From Planctomycetia bacterium (GTDB lineage Bacteria; Planctomycetota; Phycisphaerae; Phycisphaerales; SM1A02): 41,299 nt of DNA. This document shows positions 7,965-16,372 of this stretch, piece by piece. Below the pieces are notes generated by a model that saw only the letters and a program-made list of their open reading frames with translations, was not told the origin of the DNA and made no database searches. Numbering within the stretch: the first letter of the stretch is position 1; each line of letters begins with the position of its first letter. The position numbers and the translations under genes are program-made. The stretch spans positions 1 to 41,299 of the forward strand of contig SXSS01000113.1 of NCBI GenBank assembly GCA_005792145.1, read 5' to 3'.

Positions 7965-8873
7965 CTAACGGCGAAGTGAATCGCTCACGCACAACCATCC
8001 ATCGCGGCCTGCGACTCGTCCTTTGCTGATTGTCGCGGGTGCGGCGGCAGGTTGTCGGTCGAGCCAATCACAGAGTGGTTCAAACGTATGCCCCTTGGCA
8101 ATCGCTTGGTCGAGAAAACGCTCGAAGAGTTGCGACTTCGATCCACCTTCGCTCTCGGCGTGAATCGTCAACACGTGCGGTTGACCATCATCGATCCGCC
8201 GCAGCAGTTCCTGATTCCACGCTTCATCTGCGCCACTGCCGCGACCAACGCCTTCGTCATATGTTGGCAAGTCAACTGGAACTTGAGGCTGATTGATCGG
8301 TACGCCTGCGATGCGTGGCAAAAATGGCGCGGCAACTCCGCGACAATCACTGCGATATCGAAATGACTTTGATGATGGCAGTGACAAGACTCGATCGGTG
8401 CAACGCCAACCCGGACACGCCGCAGTTGTTGGCGTTCGTCCGATGATCGTTGCAAGCGCGTCAGTCGCGCGCGCGATCTGCGCGTCAAGTTCTGCATCGC
8501 CGAGCGAATCGATTCCCATTTGCCAAAGGTGATGATCCCACGCATGCACTCCCATTTCATGCCCTTCACGATCGGGCATTCGCAGCGTGTCCGCAAGTCG
8601 CTCACTAATGATTGGCCCTGGCCAAATCGTCCCTCGCAGAACAATGTCCCAACCATAAAGATTCGGCGCACCGGATCGAAGCATCTTGATCGCAAAACTC
8701 GGCCGCAGCAAACGCAGAATATGACGGCCCATGTTGTCGGGACCAAGCGTGACATACCACGTCGCACGAATGCCGCGCCGCTTCAGAATGCCAAGCAATC
8801 GTGGCACTCCATCGCGCGTGCCGCGAAATGTGTCCACATCAATACGCAGTCCAATGCTCACCGGTGCAAGCAT
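7965..8873 (-). CDS. arnD: ArnD-like undecaprenyl-phosphate-formamidoarabinose deformylase
   Basis: A 302-residue polysaccharide deacetylase (NodB fold) matching ArnD in length (about 296). The metal and catalytic acid motif is RIDVDTFRGT (D12, D14) and the metal histidines lie in MGVHAWDHHLW (H110, H114). The block ACPGWRCTDRVLSLPSSKSF is characteristic of ArnD. The enzyme removes the formyl group from undecaprenyl-phosphate-linked 4-formamido-arabinose before ArnT acts. The ATG at 8873 overlaps the arnA stop by one base (TGATG), implying translational coupling. An in-frame upstream extension is possible but lies inside arnA. Confidence 0.92.
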   Translation of the reverse strand: MLAPVSIGLRIDVDTFRGTRDGVPRLLGILKRRGIRATWYVTLGPDNMGRHILRLLRPSFAIKMLRSGAPNLYGWDIVLRGTIWPGPIISERLADTLRMPDREGHEMGVHAWDHHLWQMGIDSLGDAELDAQIARATDALATIIGRTPTTAACPGWRCTDRVLSLPSSKSFRYRSDCRGVAAPFLPRIAGVPINQPQVPVDLPTYDEGVGRGSGADEAWNQELLRRIDDGQPHVLTIHAESEGGSKSQLFERFLDQAIAKGHTFEPLCDWLDRQPAAAPATISKGRVAGRDGWLCVSDSLRR

Positions 8874-10906
8874 CAAGCGCGAACAGTCTTGGCAGCCTTC
8901 ATGGGTCGCGTCGAAGCGACTGCGGAAGGTGGCGTCAAACCATTTTCGCGTGCGTGTTGTTGCAAGAACCAATCAAGCGTTCGTTCAACGCTTGTCGCAG
9001 TGGCGATCTTGGGCGTCCAACCGATGATCGTCTGCGCATTGCGAATGCTCGGACGACGATGTTGGACATCTTCATAACCCGCGCCGTAATAGGCGGAACT
9101 TTCGATCTGTTGAAAGCCCGCGAATGGTGGATAGCAAGAACGAAGCGGATGGCGCTCGAACGATTCCACAAGCGACTCTGCGAGTTCTTTGATGCTTGCT
9201 TCGTTGTCTGGGTTTCCAATATTGAAGATGCGACCATCGCAGACCGCATTCTTGTTTTCGATGATTCGGAAAAGTCCTTCGATTCCTTCGTCAACATCGG
9301 TGAAGCAACGACGCTGCGTCCCGCCATCGACCAAAAGAATCGGCGTGCCTTCGACCAAATTCAATATCAGTTGCGTGATCGCACGCGAACTTCCGATGCG
9401 CGCGGAGTCAAGCGAGTCCAAACGCGGGCCGATCCAATTGAATGGTCTGAAGAGGCTGAACCGAAGACCGCGCTGCATTCCATATGCCCAAATGACGCGG
9501 TCCAGCAGTTGTTTGCTGGCGGAATAGATCCATCGTTGTCGATGGATTGGGCCGGTGACCAACGGGCTTGTCTCTTCGTCGAAGAGTTCGTCCGTGCACA
9601 TTCCATAGACCTCGGAAGTGCTTGGGAAGACCAGTCGCTTTCCATATCGAACGCAATCACGAATGACACGGAGATTTTCTTCGAAGTCCAATTCGAAGAC
9701 GCGCAGTGGATTGCGAACATATTCAATCGGAGTGGCGATGGCAACAAGTGGCAGAATCACATCGCACTTGCGAACGTGATATTCGACCCAGTCGCGATTG
9801 ATCGAAATATCCCCTTCGACAAAGTGGAATCGCGGATGCTGCATCAGGTCGCCGAGGTTCTCAGAATTGAGATCCATTCCATACACATCAAAGCCTTCGT
9901 CTTTCAAAATTCGCTCTGAAAGTTGACTGCCGATAAAACCATTCACGCCAAGAATGAGCACTGAAGTCCGCTTGCGCTTGCTTGCAGTTGCGCGAACGCC
10001 CAAGCGCATGCGTGGAAGGAGATTCATATCTTGCGCCAACTGCACGCCGGAACTCCACACGCCGTCGGGTCCCTGCCCTTCCTGAATTTCAAGCGCGCCT
10101 TGGCCACTTGCAATAACCAGCGGTGATGACGAAAGAATTTCGCCAGGCTGTCCACTTCCTTCGACAACACGCGATCGCCACACCATAATCTTGCGTGTTC
10201 CTGCGAATGTGAATGCGCCAGGCCAAGGATGTGTGACGGCTCTCACAAGATTGCGCAGTTCTTTCGCTGGCTTTGACCAATTCAATTGACCATCAGCCGG
10301 CGTTCGCTTGCCCATCACCGTTGCCTTCGTTTCATCTTGCGGGGTTCGTGGAGCTTTTCCAGACTTGATCAGCGGAATCACTTCCGCCAATATCGCCGCG
10401 GATTCCTTTGCCATTCGCGCAGTCAACGAACGCGCGTCATCATCCGCGCCGATGGCGACCTTGCGCTGAGCGATGATGTCGCCAGCATCGGACTTGTCCA
10501 CCATGTGATGAACCGTGACTCCTGTTTCACTTTCGCCATTGACCAAGACCCAGTTGATCGGAGCGCGTCCGCGATACTTTGGCAGAAGCGCCGAATGCAG
10601 ATTGATACAGCCTGCGGGAAAGAGCGCGCGAATCTTGGCACCCACCATATTGCGATAGTGAAATGACATCAACAATTCAGGCTTCATCGCACGAATGCGT
10701 TCGAGCCAAATCGGATGATCGATCTTGTCTGGTGCGTGAACCGGAATTCCATGTTCCGCGGCGATGCGCGCAACATTGGCATACCAGCCTCCTTCGGCGG
10801 GATCATCACGATGGGTGAAGACAGCGACAACATTCAAACCGCTGCGGATCGCCTCCTGCAAAGATGCGGCGCCAATTTCGTGGTAAGCAAGAACAACAGT
10901 TCGCAT
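8873..10906 (-). CDS. arnA: Bifunctional UDP-aminoarabinose formyltransferase / UDP-glucuronate decarboxylase
   Basis: A 677-residue protein with the two-domain layout of ArnA (660 residues in E. coli). The N-terminal formyltransferase (1-305) has the 10-formyl-THF site [13 protein letters not shown] with N102 and H104, and D140 in KSDAGD, at the same positions as in E. coli. The C-terminal SDR domain (about 314-655) has the NAD motif [14 protein letters not shown] (S431, E432), the YSASK pair Y461/K465, and [11 protein letters not shown] with the active-site arginine. The decarboxylase oxidises UDP-glucuronate to the 4-keto-pentose; the formyltransferase formylates the ArnB product. Start chosen at the ATG 7 bases after AGGAG. 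It begins 16 bases after arnC. Confidence 0.96.
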   Translation of the reverse strand: MRTVVLAYHEIGAASLQEAIRSGLNVVAVFTHRDDPAEGGWYANVARIAAEHGIPVHAPDKIDHPIWLERIRAMKPELLMSFHYRNMVGAKIRALFPAGCINLHSALLPKYRGRAPINWVLVNGESETGVTVHHMVDKSDAGDIIAQRKVAIGADDDARSLTARMAKESAAILAEVIPLIKSGKAPRTPQDETKATVMGKRTPADGQLNWSKPAKELRNLVRAVTHPWPGAFTFAGTRKIMVWRSRVVEGSGQPGEILSSSPLVIASGQGALEIQEGQGPDGVWSSGVQLAQDMNLLPRMRLGVRATASKRKRTSVLILGVNGFIGSQLSERILKDEGFDVYGMDLNSENLGDLMQHPRFHFVEGDISINRDWVEYHVRKCDVILPLVAIATPIEYVRNPLRVFELDFEENLRVIRDCVRYGKRLVFPSTSEVYGMCTDELFDEETSPLVTGPIHRQRWIYSASKQLLDRVIWAYGMQRGLRFSLFRPFNWIGPRLDSLDSARIGSSRAITQLILNLVEGTPILLVDGGTQRRCFTDVDEGIEGLFRIIENKNAVCDGRIFNIGNPDNEASIKELAESLVESFERHPLRSCYPPFAGFQQIESSAYYGAGYEDVQHRRPSIRNAQTIIGWTPKIATATSVERTLDWFLQQHARENGLTPPSAVASTRPMKAAKTVRA

Positions 10907-10922
10907 TGAAAACTCCTTTATG

Positions 10923-11933
10923 TCAACTCTCGCGCGCAACTCGCGCCATTGCAATTTTGGTCGAATGATATTCGCCAAGCGTTTCGCCAATAACCCGATC
11001 AACGATATATCTCGGACGCTCGCGCACATCGGCATGAATTCGCCCGATGTATTCACCCATCAATCCCAGCGCGATAAATTGTGCGCCGATGAAGAAGAAG
11101 GCAACAGCGAAAAGTGTGAAGACTCCATTTTCTGCCCATTGGGTTCCATAGACCAAACGCAAGACCAAGAGCAGTGCGCCGAATCCGATGGAAAGCACGG
11201 AGATTCCTGCGCCGATCCATGAGAGAATTCGAAGCGGCGCAGTTGTCATGCATGTCAAGAGATCGAACTGCAAATTGATCAGGTTCAAGACCGAATATTT
11301 ACTTGTGCCACGCGCGCGCTCCGCATGACCAACAGGAATCTCAGTGACGCGTTTGGCGAAGAGATTCGCAAGGACAGGAATGAACGTGTGCCGTTCGCGG
11401 CAACTCAACATCGCATCAACGACGCGGCGGCGATAGGCGCGAAGCATACATCCATAGTCGCGCAATTTCACGCCGGTTGATTTTCGCACCATCATATTGA
11501 TGATGCCACTGAATACTTTTCGAAAGAGCGCGTCTTGGCGATCTTGTCGAATCGAACCAACAACATCGAAGCCTTCGTCAATCTTCGCAACTAGATTTCC
11601 GATTTCTTCTGGAGGATTCTGCAAGTCTGCATCGAGGGTGATCAAGATGTCGCCCTGCGCCGCGCCGAAGCCACAGAGGATCGCGTTGTGCTGACCATAA
11701 TTTCGATTCAGCAAGAGCGCTTTGATTTCACCAGGATTATCTCGCGCAGCTTCCGCAAGCATTTCAGATGAACCGTCACGACTTCCATCATCGACCAGAA
11801 TGAGTTCCCACGAACGACCCGCACGACCAAGCGCGCGACAGGCTTTCAAGGTTCGCTCGAGCAATTCAGGAATGTTGTCCTTCTCGTTGTAGACCGGAAT
11901 CACGACTGTGACTGATGTTTTCTCCGCGCTCAT
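10923..11933 (-). CDS. arnC: Undecaprenyl-phosphate 4-deoxy-4-formamido-L-arabinose transferase
   Basis: A 336-residue family 2 glycosyltransferase with a C-terminal membrane anchor. The GT-A core has VVIPVYNE (10-17), the nucleotide-binding VDDGSRD (47-53) and the DAD metal motif at 101-103 followed by LQNPPEE. Two transmembrane helices lie at about 234-262 and 271-297. ArnC transfers the formylated sugar from UDP to undecaprenyl phosphate at the inner leaflet. DPM-like or GtrB-like bactoprenol glucosyltransferases share this layout, but position between arnB and arnA supports ArnC. Its ATG overlaps the arnB stop (ATGA). Confidence 0.93.
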   Translation of the reverse strand: MSAEKTSVTVVIPVYNEKDNIPELLERTLKACRALGRAGRSWELILVDDGSRDGSSEMLAEAARDNPGEIKALLLNRNYGQHNAILCGFGAAQGDILITLDADLQNPPEEIGNLVAKIDEGFDVVGSIRQDRQDALFRKVFSGIINMMVRKSTGVKLRDYGCMLRAYRRRVVDAMLSCRERHTFIPVLANLFAKRVTEIPVGHAERARGTSKYSVLNLINLQFDLLTCMTTAPLRILSWIGAGISVLSIGFGALLLVLRLVYGTQWAENGVFTLFAVAFFFIGAQFIALGLMGEYIGRIHADVRERPRYIVDRVIGETLGEYHSTKIAMARVARES

Positions 11934-13111
11934 CGAATGCCTCCACTGACGGTCGCGCGCGCGCCTGCGAGTGTCTCTTTGATTGCGTCAATCACATCAT
12001 TCGCATCTTTGTCGGTCATATCTGGGAAACATGGAATTGTGCAAATACGAGCGGAATTCCACTCGGTATTAGGAAGTTTCCCCATCCATTCTGGCCGATT
12101 TTCGCGATACCACTTTTGACCATGCGACGCCAAGAAGTGAATCCCTGTGCCGATATTGCGCGCCTTGAGTCCTTCCATAAAAACATTGCGATCCATACCG
12201 CAAATTTTTTCGTCGACGCGCACAACAAAGAGGTGACGCGCGTGTCGATGCGACCATGTTGGATCTGTCATCGGCAAGATGCCATCAACTTCAGCGAGAC
12301 GACTTCGATAGAGTTGTGTGATTGCTTCGCGTCGTTCGATGAACGAATCCAACCGTGGCATCTGACGAACTGCAAGCACCGCGTTCATATCCGCCATGTT
12401 CTGTTTATAGCCCGGCTCTTGCACTTCAGCTTGCGGCGAACGACCTTGTTGACGGCGATCGTTCGCATCGACGGCCAAACCGTGAAAGCGAAGACGCCGC
12501 ACTCGATTGGCGAGTTCTGTGTCATTTGTCGTCAGCACGCCACCTTCACCAGATGTGATGTTCTTGATTGGATGCAGGGAAAAAATCGCGGGATCGCCGC
12601 CGCCAATTTCGCGGCCCTTGTATTGAGTTCCAATTGCGTGCGCGGCATCTTCCAAGATTGGCACGCCACGCTTTGCGCAGAGTGCGCGAATCGCATCGAT
12701 ATCCACTGGAGCGCCGGCGTAATGCACGGGTATGACCAATCGCGTTCGAGGGGTGATTGCGGCTTCGATCGCATCCGCGGATGCGAGCAAAGTATTGCGG
12801 TCGACATCGACGAAAATATTTCGCGCGCCGCGCATTTCGATCATGTTTGGAGTCGAGACCCAAGTCATGGATGGGCCGATGACTTCATCGCCTGGTCCGA
12901 TTCCCATCGCTTGCAGGGTGAGGTGCATCAGAGCTGTGCCGGATGTTGCGGCAATGGCTTCTTTGGCGCCGGTGCGCTCGGCGATCATTTGTTCAAGTTC
13001 GGTGACGCGCGGGCCGGTTGTGATCCATCCGCTGCGCAGGACATCGCCAATTGCGGCGATGTCTTCTTCTGAAATTGAGGGGCGGCAAAATGGCAGAAAG
13101 GTGGATCGCAT
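11930..13111 (-). CDS. arnB: UDP-4-amino-4-deoxy-L-arabinose aminotransferase
   Basis: A 393-residue PLP enzyme of the DegT/DnrJ/EryC1 family. It shows [10 protein letters not shown] (25-34), the cofactor aspartate in [10 protein letters not shown] (D155) and the Schiff-base lysine in [14 protein letters not shown] (K183). ArnB transaminates the 4-keto sugar nucleotide made by the ArnA decarboxylase, using glutamate. It is the first gene of the operon. No Shine-Dalgarno site precedes the ATG; a TATAGT box at 13121-13126 ends 9 bases before it, so the transcript may be nearly leaderless. On sequence alone another sugar aminotransferase is possible; the operon decides. Confidence 0.95.
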   Translation of the reverse strand: MRSTFLPFCRPSISEEDIAAIGDVLRSGWITTGPRVTELEQMIAERTGAKEAIAATSGTALMHLTLQAMGIGPGDEVIGPSMTWVSTPNMIEMRGARNIFVDVDRNTLLASADAIEAAITPRTRLVIPVHYAGAPVDIDAIRALCAKRGVPILEDAAHAIGTQYKGREIGGGDPAIFSLHPIKNITSGEGGVLTTNDTELANRVRRLRFHGLAVDANDRRQQGRSPQAEVQEPGYKQNMADMNAVLAVRQMPRLDSFIERREAITQLYRSRLAEVDGILPMTDPTWSHRHARHLFVVRVDEKICGMDRNVFMEGLKARNIGTGIHFLASHGQKWYRENRPEWMGKLPNTEWNSARICTIPCFPDMTDKDANDVIDAIKETLAGARATVSGGIR

Positions 13112-13120
13112 CAGATGGAC

Positions 13121-13126
13121 ACTATA
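13121..13126 (-). promoter_or_regulatory. Probable -10 box of the arn operon
   Basis: TATAGT read on the minus strand, 9 bases before the arnB ATG. The -35 region is poor (TTAGAA at 17 bases). If used, transcription starts within a few bases of the start codon. No regulator-binding repeat is obvious around it. Confidence 0.4.
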
Positions 13127-13139
13127 GACGGAAATGGCT

Positions 13140-13549
13140 GAAATTCTAAACGCGGGCGAGTCGGAGCGGGCGAGTCACGAGTTCGACGGGCGCACTCGGT
13201 GCGCACGGCGAACGCGGGCGAGCCGGAGCGGGCGGCGCAAGCTTGCTTGCAGCCGAACGCGATCGGCGAGAACGCAGGCGAGCGGCTGCGGGCGAGAACG
13301 CGATCGGCGAGAACGCGGGCGAGAACGCGGGATTTGATGACTCAGCGCGCAGCGCTGAGGCACCATAGCACGCGCGGGCGAGCCGCTGCGGGCGAGTCAC
13401 GAGTTCGACGGGCGCACTCGGTGCGCACCGGAGAACGAGTGGCGAGAACGCAGGCGAGAACGCAACACGTCGGCGAAGCCGACGTGAGTAGACCGACCCC
13501 GTAGCGCCGAATCGGAAGGCGCTCGGGCCTTCCGATTCGAAGCGAGGAG
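13140..13549. repeat. GC-rich mosaic of direct and inverted repeats between arnB and tRNA-Pro
   Basis: This segment is much richer in GC than the genes around it and is built from recurring GCGGGCGAG and GAACGC words. It holds a 41-base exact direct repeat (13166-13206 and 13388-13428), a 21-base direct repeat (13255-13275 and 13296-13316), and several perfect hairpins: CTCAGCGC/GCGCTGAG at 13341-13359, CACGTCGGC/GCCGACGTG at 13466-13486, and one at 13508-13539. No open frame here looks like a protein. It resembles intergenic mosaic elements. Confidence 0.8.
13508..13539 (-). terminator. Strong hairpin downstream of tRNA-Pro
   Basis: A perfect 13-bp stem (13508-13520 with 13527-13539) with a 6-base loop, starting 10 bases beyond the 3' end of tRNA-Pro. 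No T-tract follows on the minus strand, so it may be a processing or Rho-assisted end rather than a classical intrinsic terminator. Confidence 0.55.
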
Positions 13550-13624
13550 TCGGGCTAGCGGGATTTGAACCCACGACCTTTTGACCCCCAGTCAAACGCT
13601 CTAGCCAAGCTGAGCTATAGCCCG
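13550..13624 (-). tRNA. tRNA-Pro(GGG)
   Basis: A 75-base cloverleaf on the minus strand. The acceptor stem CGGGCTA/TAGCCCG has 7 bp and the discriminator is A. The D-arm is AGCTCAGCTTGGCTAGAGCG. The anticodon arm is TTTGA-CTGGGGG-TCAAA, with anticodon GGG at 13587-13589. The T-arm contains GGTTCAAATCC. CCA is not encoded. Confidence 0.95.
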
Positions 13625-13649
13625 TTGAATCAAAGGATTCACTACATCT

Positions 13650-13688
13650 GTCGTGCGCGACGAACTTATTTCGCTCGACGCGCACGAC
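13650..13688 (-). terminator. Hairpin between tRNA-Ser and tRNA-Pro
   Basis: A perfect 10-bp stem (13650-13659 with 13679-13688) encloses a smaller CGAA/TTCG pairing. It lies 17 bases beyond the tRNA-Ser 3' end, so it may process or partly terminate the tRNA-Ser transcript. No T-run follows. Confidence 0.45.
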
Positions 13689-13704
13689 ACGCGAATCACC
13701 TGAA

Positions 13705-13791
13705 CGGACAGGGGGAGATTCGAACTCCCGATACGGTTGCCCGTATACAGCATTTCCAATGCTGCTCCTTCAACCGCTCGGACACCTGTCC
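13705..13791 (-). tRNA. tRNA-Ser(GGA)
   Basis: An 87-base class II tRNA on the minus strand. The acceptor stem GGACAGG/CCTGTCC has 7 bp with discriminator G. The D-arm contains TCCGAGCGGTTGAAGGA. The anticodon arm is CAGCA-TTGGAAA-TGCTG, with anticodon GGA at 13755-13757. A long variable arm ATACGGGCAACCGTAT and a GTTCGAATC T-loop complete it. CCA is not encoded. Confidence 0.96.
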
Positions 13792-13801
13792 AGGGACGGC
13801 T

Positions 13802-13829
13802 AGTCTAGCGTGATGAGCATTCCCGACAA
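13802..13829 (-). promoter_or_regulatory. Promoter of tRNA-Ser, overlapping the truB start
   Basis: Read on the minus strand: TTGTCG (13824-13829), a 16-base spacer, then TAGACT (13802-13807), 10 bases before the tRNA 5' end. It overlaps the first codons of truB on the other strand, so the two divergent promoters share DNA. Confidence 0.6.
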
Positions 13830-14559
13830 CACCGAGCCAATTCTCGAGGGCATTCTCCTCATCGACAAGCCGGAAGGTCCCACAAGTATGCGAGCGGTCG
13901 AGCGGGTTCGTCGCGCCGCAGGCGGGGTTCGTTGTGGTCACGCTGGAACGCTCGATCCACTTGCAACAGGCCTTTTAGTAATCGCTTTGGGACGTTTCAC
14001 TCGCACGCTCGCAGAACTTATGGGCGGTGATAAAAAATATGAGACGGTGATCGACCTCTCCGCATTCACGGCAACCGACGATCGCGAAGGCGCGATGATC
14101 AACGTTCCAATCGATCGTCCTCCAACAGAATCCGAAATTGAAAGCGCGTTGACCGCATTCCGCGGATCCATCATGCAAACTCCTCCCGCGTTCAGCGCCG
14201 TCAAAATCGCGGGTCGTCGCTCATACGACATCGCGCGTCGTGCGATGAAACAATCTTCTGCGAACATCGAATCAGAGTCATCACCTGAACCCCCTGCGAG
14301 TCCCGTCTCACGTCCCGCTCAAGTGCACGCGCTTGCGATGCGAGATTTTGCGTGGCCACTCGTCACGCTGGACATTCACTGTGCCAAAGGTTTTTATGTT
14401 CGCAGTCTCGCTCGCGATCTTGGCCGAGCGCTCGGCACTGGCGGACATTGTCTTTCGATTCGGCGCACATGGAGCGCACCATTTTCCATCGACAACGCGA
14501 TTGCGCTGGACTCACTCCCCAATCGTTTGGGGTTGAGTGACCTCACCCGCGTTCCTTGA
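13813..14559 (+). CDS. truB: tRNA pseudouridine(55) synthase
   Basis: A 248-residue TruB. The catalytic aspartate is D48 in CGHAGTLDPLATGLL, followed by KKYETVIDL and TPPAFSAVKIAGRRSYDIAR, all TruB signatures. FYVRSLARDLGRAL is the conserved C-terminal motif. It converts U55 to pseudouridine in the T-loop of tRNAs, which fits its place beside two tRNA genes. It is shorter than E. coli TruB (314) because the C-terminal PUA region is largely missing. GTG 13810 is an alternative start; ATG 13813 has TAGTCT exactly 6 bases before it and no Shine-Dalgarno, suggesting a leaderless mRNA. Its 3' end overlaps lspA by 48 bases tail to tail. Confidence 0.95.
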   Translation: MSIPDNTEPILEGILLIDKPEGPTSMRAVERVRRAAGGVRCGHAGTLDPLATGLLVIALGRFTRTLAELMGGDKKYETVIDLSAFTATDDREGAMINVPIDRPPTESEIESALTAFRGSIMQTPPAFSAVKIAGRRSYDIARRAMKQSSANIESESSPEPPASPVSRPAQVHALAMRDFAWPLVTLDIHCAKGFYVRSLARDLGRALGTGGHCLSIRRTWSAPFSIDNAIALDSLPNRLGLSDLTRVP

Positions 14560-15225
14560 TTTCTTGGCAAGCGCTTCACGCCGACGGTCTTCACGGCGTG
14601 AGTGCAACAACAAGAGAGCCATCCCCATCAAGAGCAACATATCTGCCACATTGAAAACCCACGGAAAAATTTCTGCGCTTCCACCTGGCCAGCGCAAGTT
14701 GAACGGCAAATTTCTGCGCGGAAACATATAAAGAAAATCGCGAACCGCACCGAAATTTATGCGGTCATACAGATTGCCAATCCCTCCCGCAAGAATCAAA
14801 CCAATCGCGATGTGCGCCCATGTTGCTCTTGCTCGAGTCCACCAACCGAAAATAAAAACCCCCGCCGCAACTGCGATCAAAGTGAATCCAATAAAAACTC
14901 CACGCGCATTTTGACCGATACCAAAAACAGCGCCGTGATTGATGACCAGATGAAAATCCAATAAGTCCGGCGAAATCGCACGCACTCCACTGTGCCACGG
15001 AATTCGATACGAAGGATCCGAGACAGCGTCACGAGGTTCGAGCACCACGGGAAATCCTGCCACTTTCGCAAAGGCTTCTGACTTAGTCCAGAGATCAACG
15101 CCGAGCGCAACGATCAATACCAATAAAAGCGTGATCCAAGCTTTCGTCGATCGCCAAGCTGGAACTGACGCGAGATCAGACGCGAGATCAGAAGAACCTT
15201 CCGATGCGAGCCCTTCTCGATTCAC
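14512..15225 (-). CDS. lspA: Signal peptidase II (prolipoprotein signal peptidase)
   Basis: A 237-residue four-helix membrane protease that removes the signal peptide of diacylglyceryl-prolipoproteins. Catalytic aspartates are D154 in GGIGNLYDRI and D195 in FNVADMLLL; the conserved INHGAVFGIG block is at about 95-104. It is longer than E. coli LspA (164) because of a polar N-terminal tail (1-28) containing a duplicated SDLA encoded by a 12-base tandem repeat at 15167-15190, and a longer periplasmic loop (about 55-88). The start is GTG, overlapping the stop of the upstream dksA-like gene as GTGA. Confidence 0.94.
   Translation of the reverse strand: MNREGLASEGSSDLASDLASVPAWRSTKAWITLLLVLIVALGVDLWTKSEAFAKVAGFPVVLEPRDAVSDPSYRIPWHSGVRAISPDLLDFHLVINHGAVFGIGQNARGVFIGFTLIAVAAGVFIFGWWTRARATWAHIAIGLILAGGIGNLYDRINFGAVRDFLYMFPRRNLPFNLRWPGGSAEIFPWVFNVADMLLLMGMALLLLHSRREDRRREALAKKSRNAGEVTQPQTIGE
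15167..15190. repeat. 12-base tandem duplication in lspA
   Basis: Two exact copies of GACGCGAGATCA, in frame, giving a doubled SDLA in the N-terminal tail of LspA. Confidence 0.85.
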
Positions 15226-16187
15226 ACGCGACCCCGAGATCGTTCAGCAATTCGTTCGGACTCGACCGTGTACCGCGCCCAAGGCTTTGCATCCAAGCGA
15301 CCCTTTGGAATTGCTTGTCCACTCATCAAACACAACCCATATGTGCGATCCTTGATTCGTGCGAGGGCATCATCAACTTCGTGCACGGAATTGCGATCCA
15401 ACTGTGCGAATTCCAAGGCAAAATCCTGCTCAAATGTATCGGTTCCGATGTCGGCCATATGCAACGGCATGGTCGAAAGATTTCCGTCGTTGCTCTTGAG
15501 TGCTTCTTTTTCCGTCAGTTCGACGCGACCAACCAATTCCATACGCACCTTCAACAACATTGCGTGATATCTCTCAAGATCTCGGTCAGACAATTTCGTC
15601 CGCCCCAATTTCAAAACGCTCTTCGCCGCTTCTGCCTGAGCAGCAGCAGCCTTCGCAGCCTTTGCAACGCCCTTCTTCTTGGGAACCTTGATCCCCTTCA
15701 TAGAAATGACGCGCACTCGGCGACCATTGATGATCACGAATCCCGTCTGCGTCTTCTGGGCAGAAGCAACTTCTGCCGCAGCGGCACCAACAGTGATCGC
15801 GTTTGCGAAATCGATTTTCTTTTTCGGCTCCTTCGAACGATCATTCGGTCGTGCGGGCTTCGCCTTCATTCTTGGCTTTGCGATGACTGGAGGTGGCGCA
15901 CCCTTCGAACGCTTTGGTGGTGGCGGCGGTTCTCCGACGATGCTCTTGGGCATCACATAAACCAATTTTGGCGGCGGCAACTTCGTCAACTGCGGAGCAG
16001 TCGGCGGTGGTTGTTTCTTGCCAACAACAATTGGCATTGGCTTTACTGCGGACTTCGCGTTTGCTTTTGAAGTCGACTTGGATCCAGACTTGATTCCAGA
16101 CTTGGATCCAGACTTTTTGGAAGCCCCCTTCTTTGGGTCACTTTTCTTTTTCTTCTCGTCCGAAGAAGATTTCTTTTTTGACGACAT
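15222..16187 (-). CDS. DksA/TraR-like protein with long basic extension and degenerate zinc finger
   Basis: A 321-residue protein. Residues 1-50 are Lys/Ser-rich with SGSK repeats; 50-190 are Pro/Ala/Lys-rich and low complexity; 195-321 form a DksA/TraR-type domain: a coiled-coil part (LSDRDLERYHAMLLKVRMEL), a central acidic segment (DIGTDTFEQDFALEF) and the finger YGLCLMSGQAIPKGRLDAKP. DksA binds RNA polymerase and modulates transcription with ppGpp. Here only C286 of the four zinc cysteines remains; S289, T307 and S310 occupy the others, so zinc binding is unlikely. The basic N-terminus may bind nucleic acid (inference). AAGGA lies 5 bases before the ATG. It is coupled to lspA. Confidence 0.82.
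   Translation of the reverse strand: MSSKKKSSSDEKKKKSDPKKGASKKSGSKSGIKSGSKSTSKANAKSAVKPMPIVVGKKQPPPTAPQLTKLPPPKLVYVMPKSIVGEPPPPPKRSKGAPPPVIAKPRMKAKPARPNDRSKEPKKKIDFANAITVGAAAAEVASAQKTQTGFVIINGRRVRVISMKGIKVPKKKGVAKAAKAAAAQAEAAKSVLKLGRTKLSDRDLERYHAMLLKVRMELVGRVELTEKEALKSNDGNLSTMPLHMADIGTDTFEQDFALEFAQLDRNSVHEVDDALARIKDRTYGLCLMSGQAIPKGRLDAKPWARYTVESERIAERSRGRV
16079..16114. repeat. 12-base tandem repeat (three copies) in the dksA-like gene
   Basis: Three copies of TGGATCCAGACT, the middle one with two changes. They are in frame and encode SGSK/SGIK/SGSK in the basic N-terminal extension. Confidence 0.85.
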
Positions 16188-16289
16188 AAGGTTCCTTCAG
16201 TGTTGGGGTCGAATAAGAATCTGCGAAAAATCTGAATCTCCGCTCCTGATAGATTTCAACTTGGTCAAAGCACAGGGCAGAAATATCGT

Positions 16290-16317
16290 ATTTTATCGTA
16301 ATTTTAGCAAAAGTCAA
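16290..16317 (-). promoter_or_regulatory. Promoter of the dksA-like gene and lspA
   Basis: On the minus strand: TTGACT (16312-16317), a 16-base spacer, then TAAAAT (16290-16295). It lies about 100 bases before the ATG at 16187 in the only AT-rich part of the 185-base gap, so the mRNA would have a long leader. Confidence 0.6.
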
Positions 16318-16372
16318 ACTGAATGATCAATGACGATCTGTCGAAGTCCGCTTCAGTCCACCTGCAGCCAAT

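Noticed and set aside
8874-8972. 33-codon N-terminal extension of arnD
   Set aside because: It lies inside arnA, has no family resemblance, and the ATG at 8873 overlaps the arnA stop as TGATG.
8801-9919. Plus-strand open frame (372 codons) antisense to arnA/arnD
   Set aside because: The opposite strand carries ArnA and ArnD with intact catalytic motifs; this frame has no recognisable feature.
11915-13072. Plus-strand open frame (385 codons) antisense to arnB
   Set aside because: It mirrors arnB almost exactly and is Cys/His-rich without a domain.
13146-13685. Minus-strand open frame running through tRNA-Pro and the GC-rich mosaic
   Set aside because: Part of it is tRNA read as protein ([21 protein letters not shown] type), the rest is repeat DNA.
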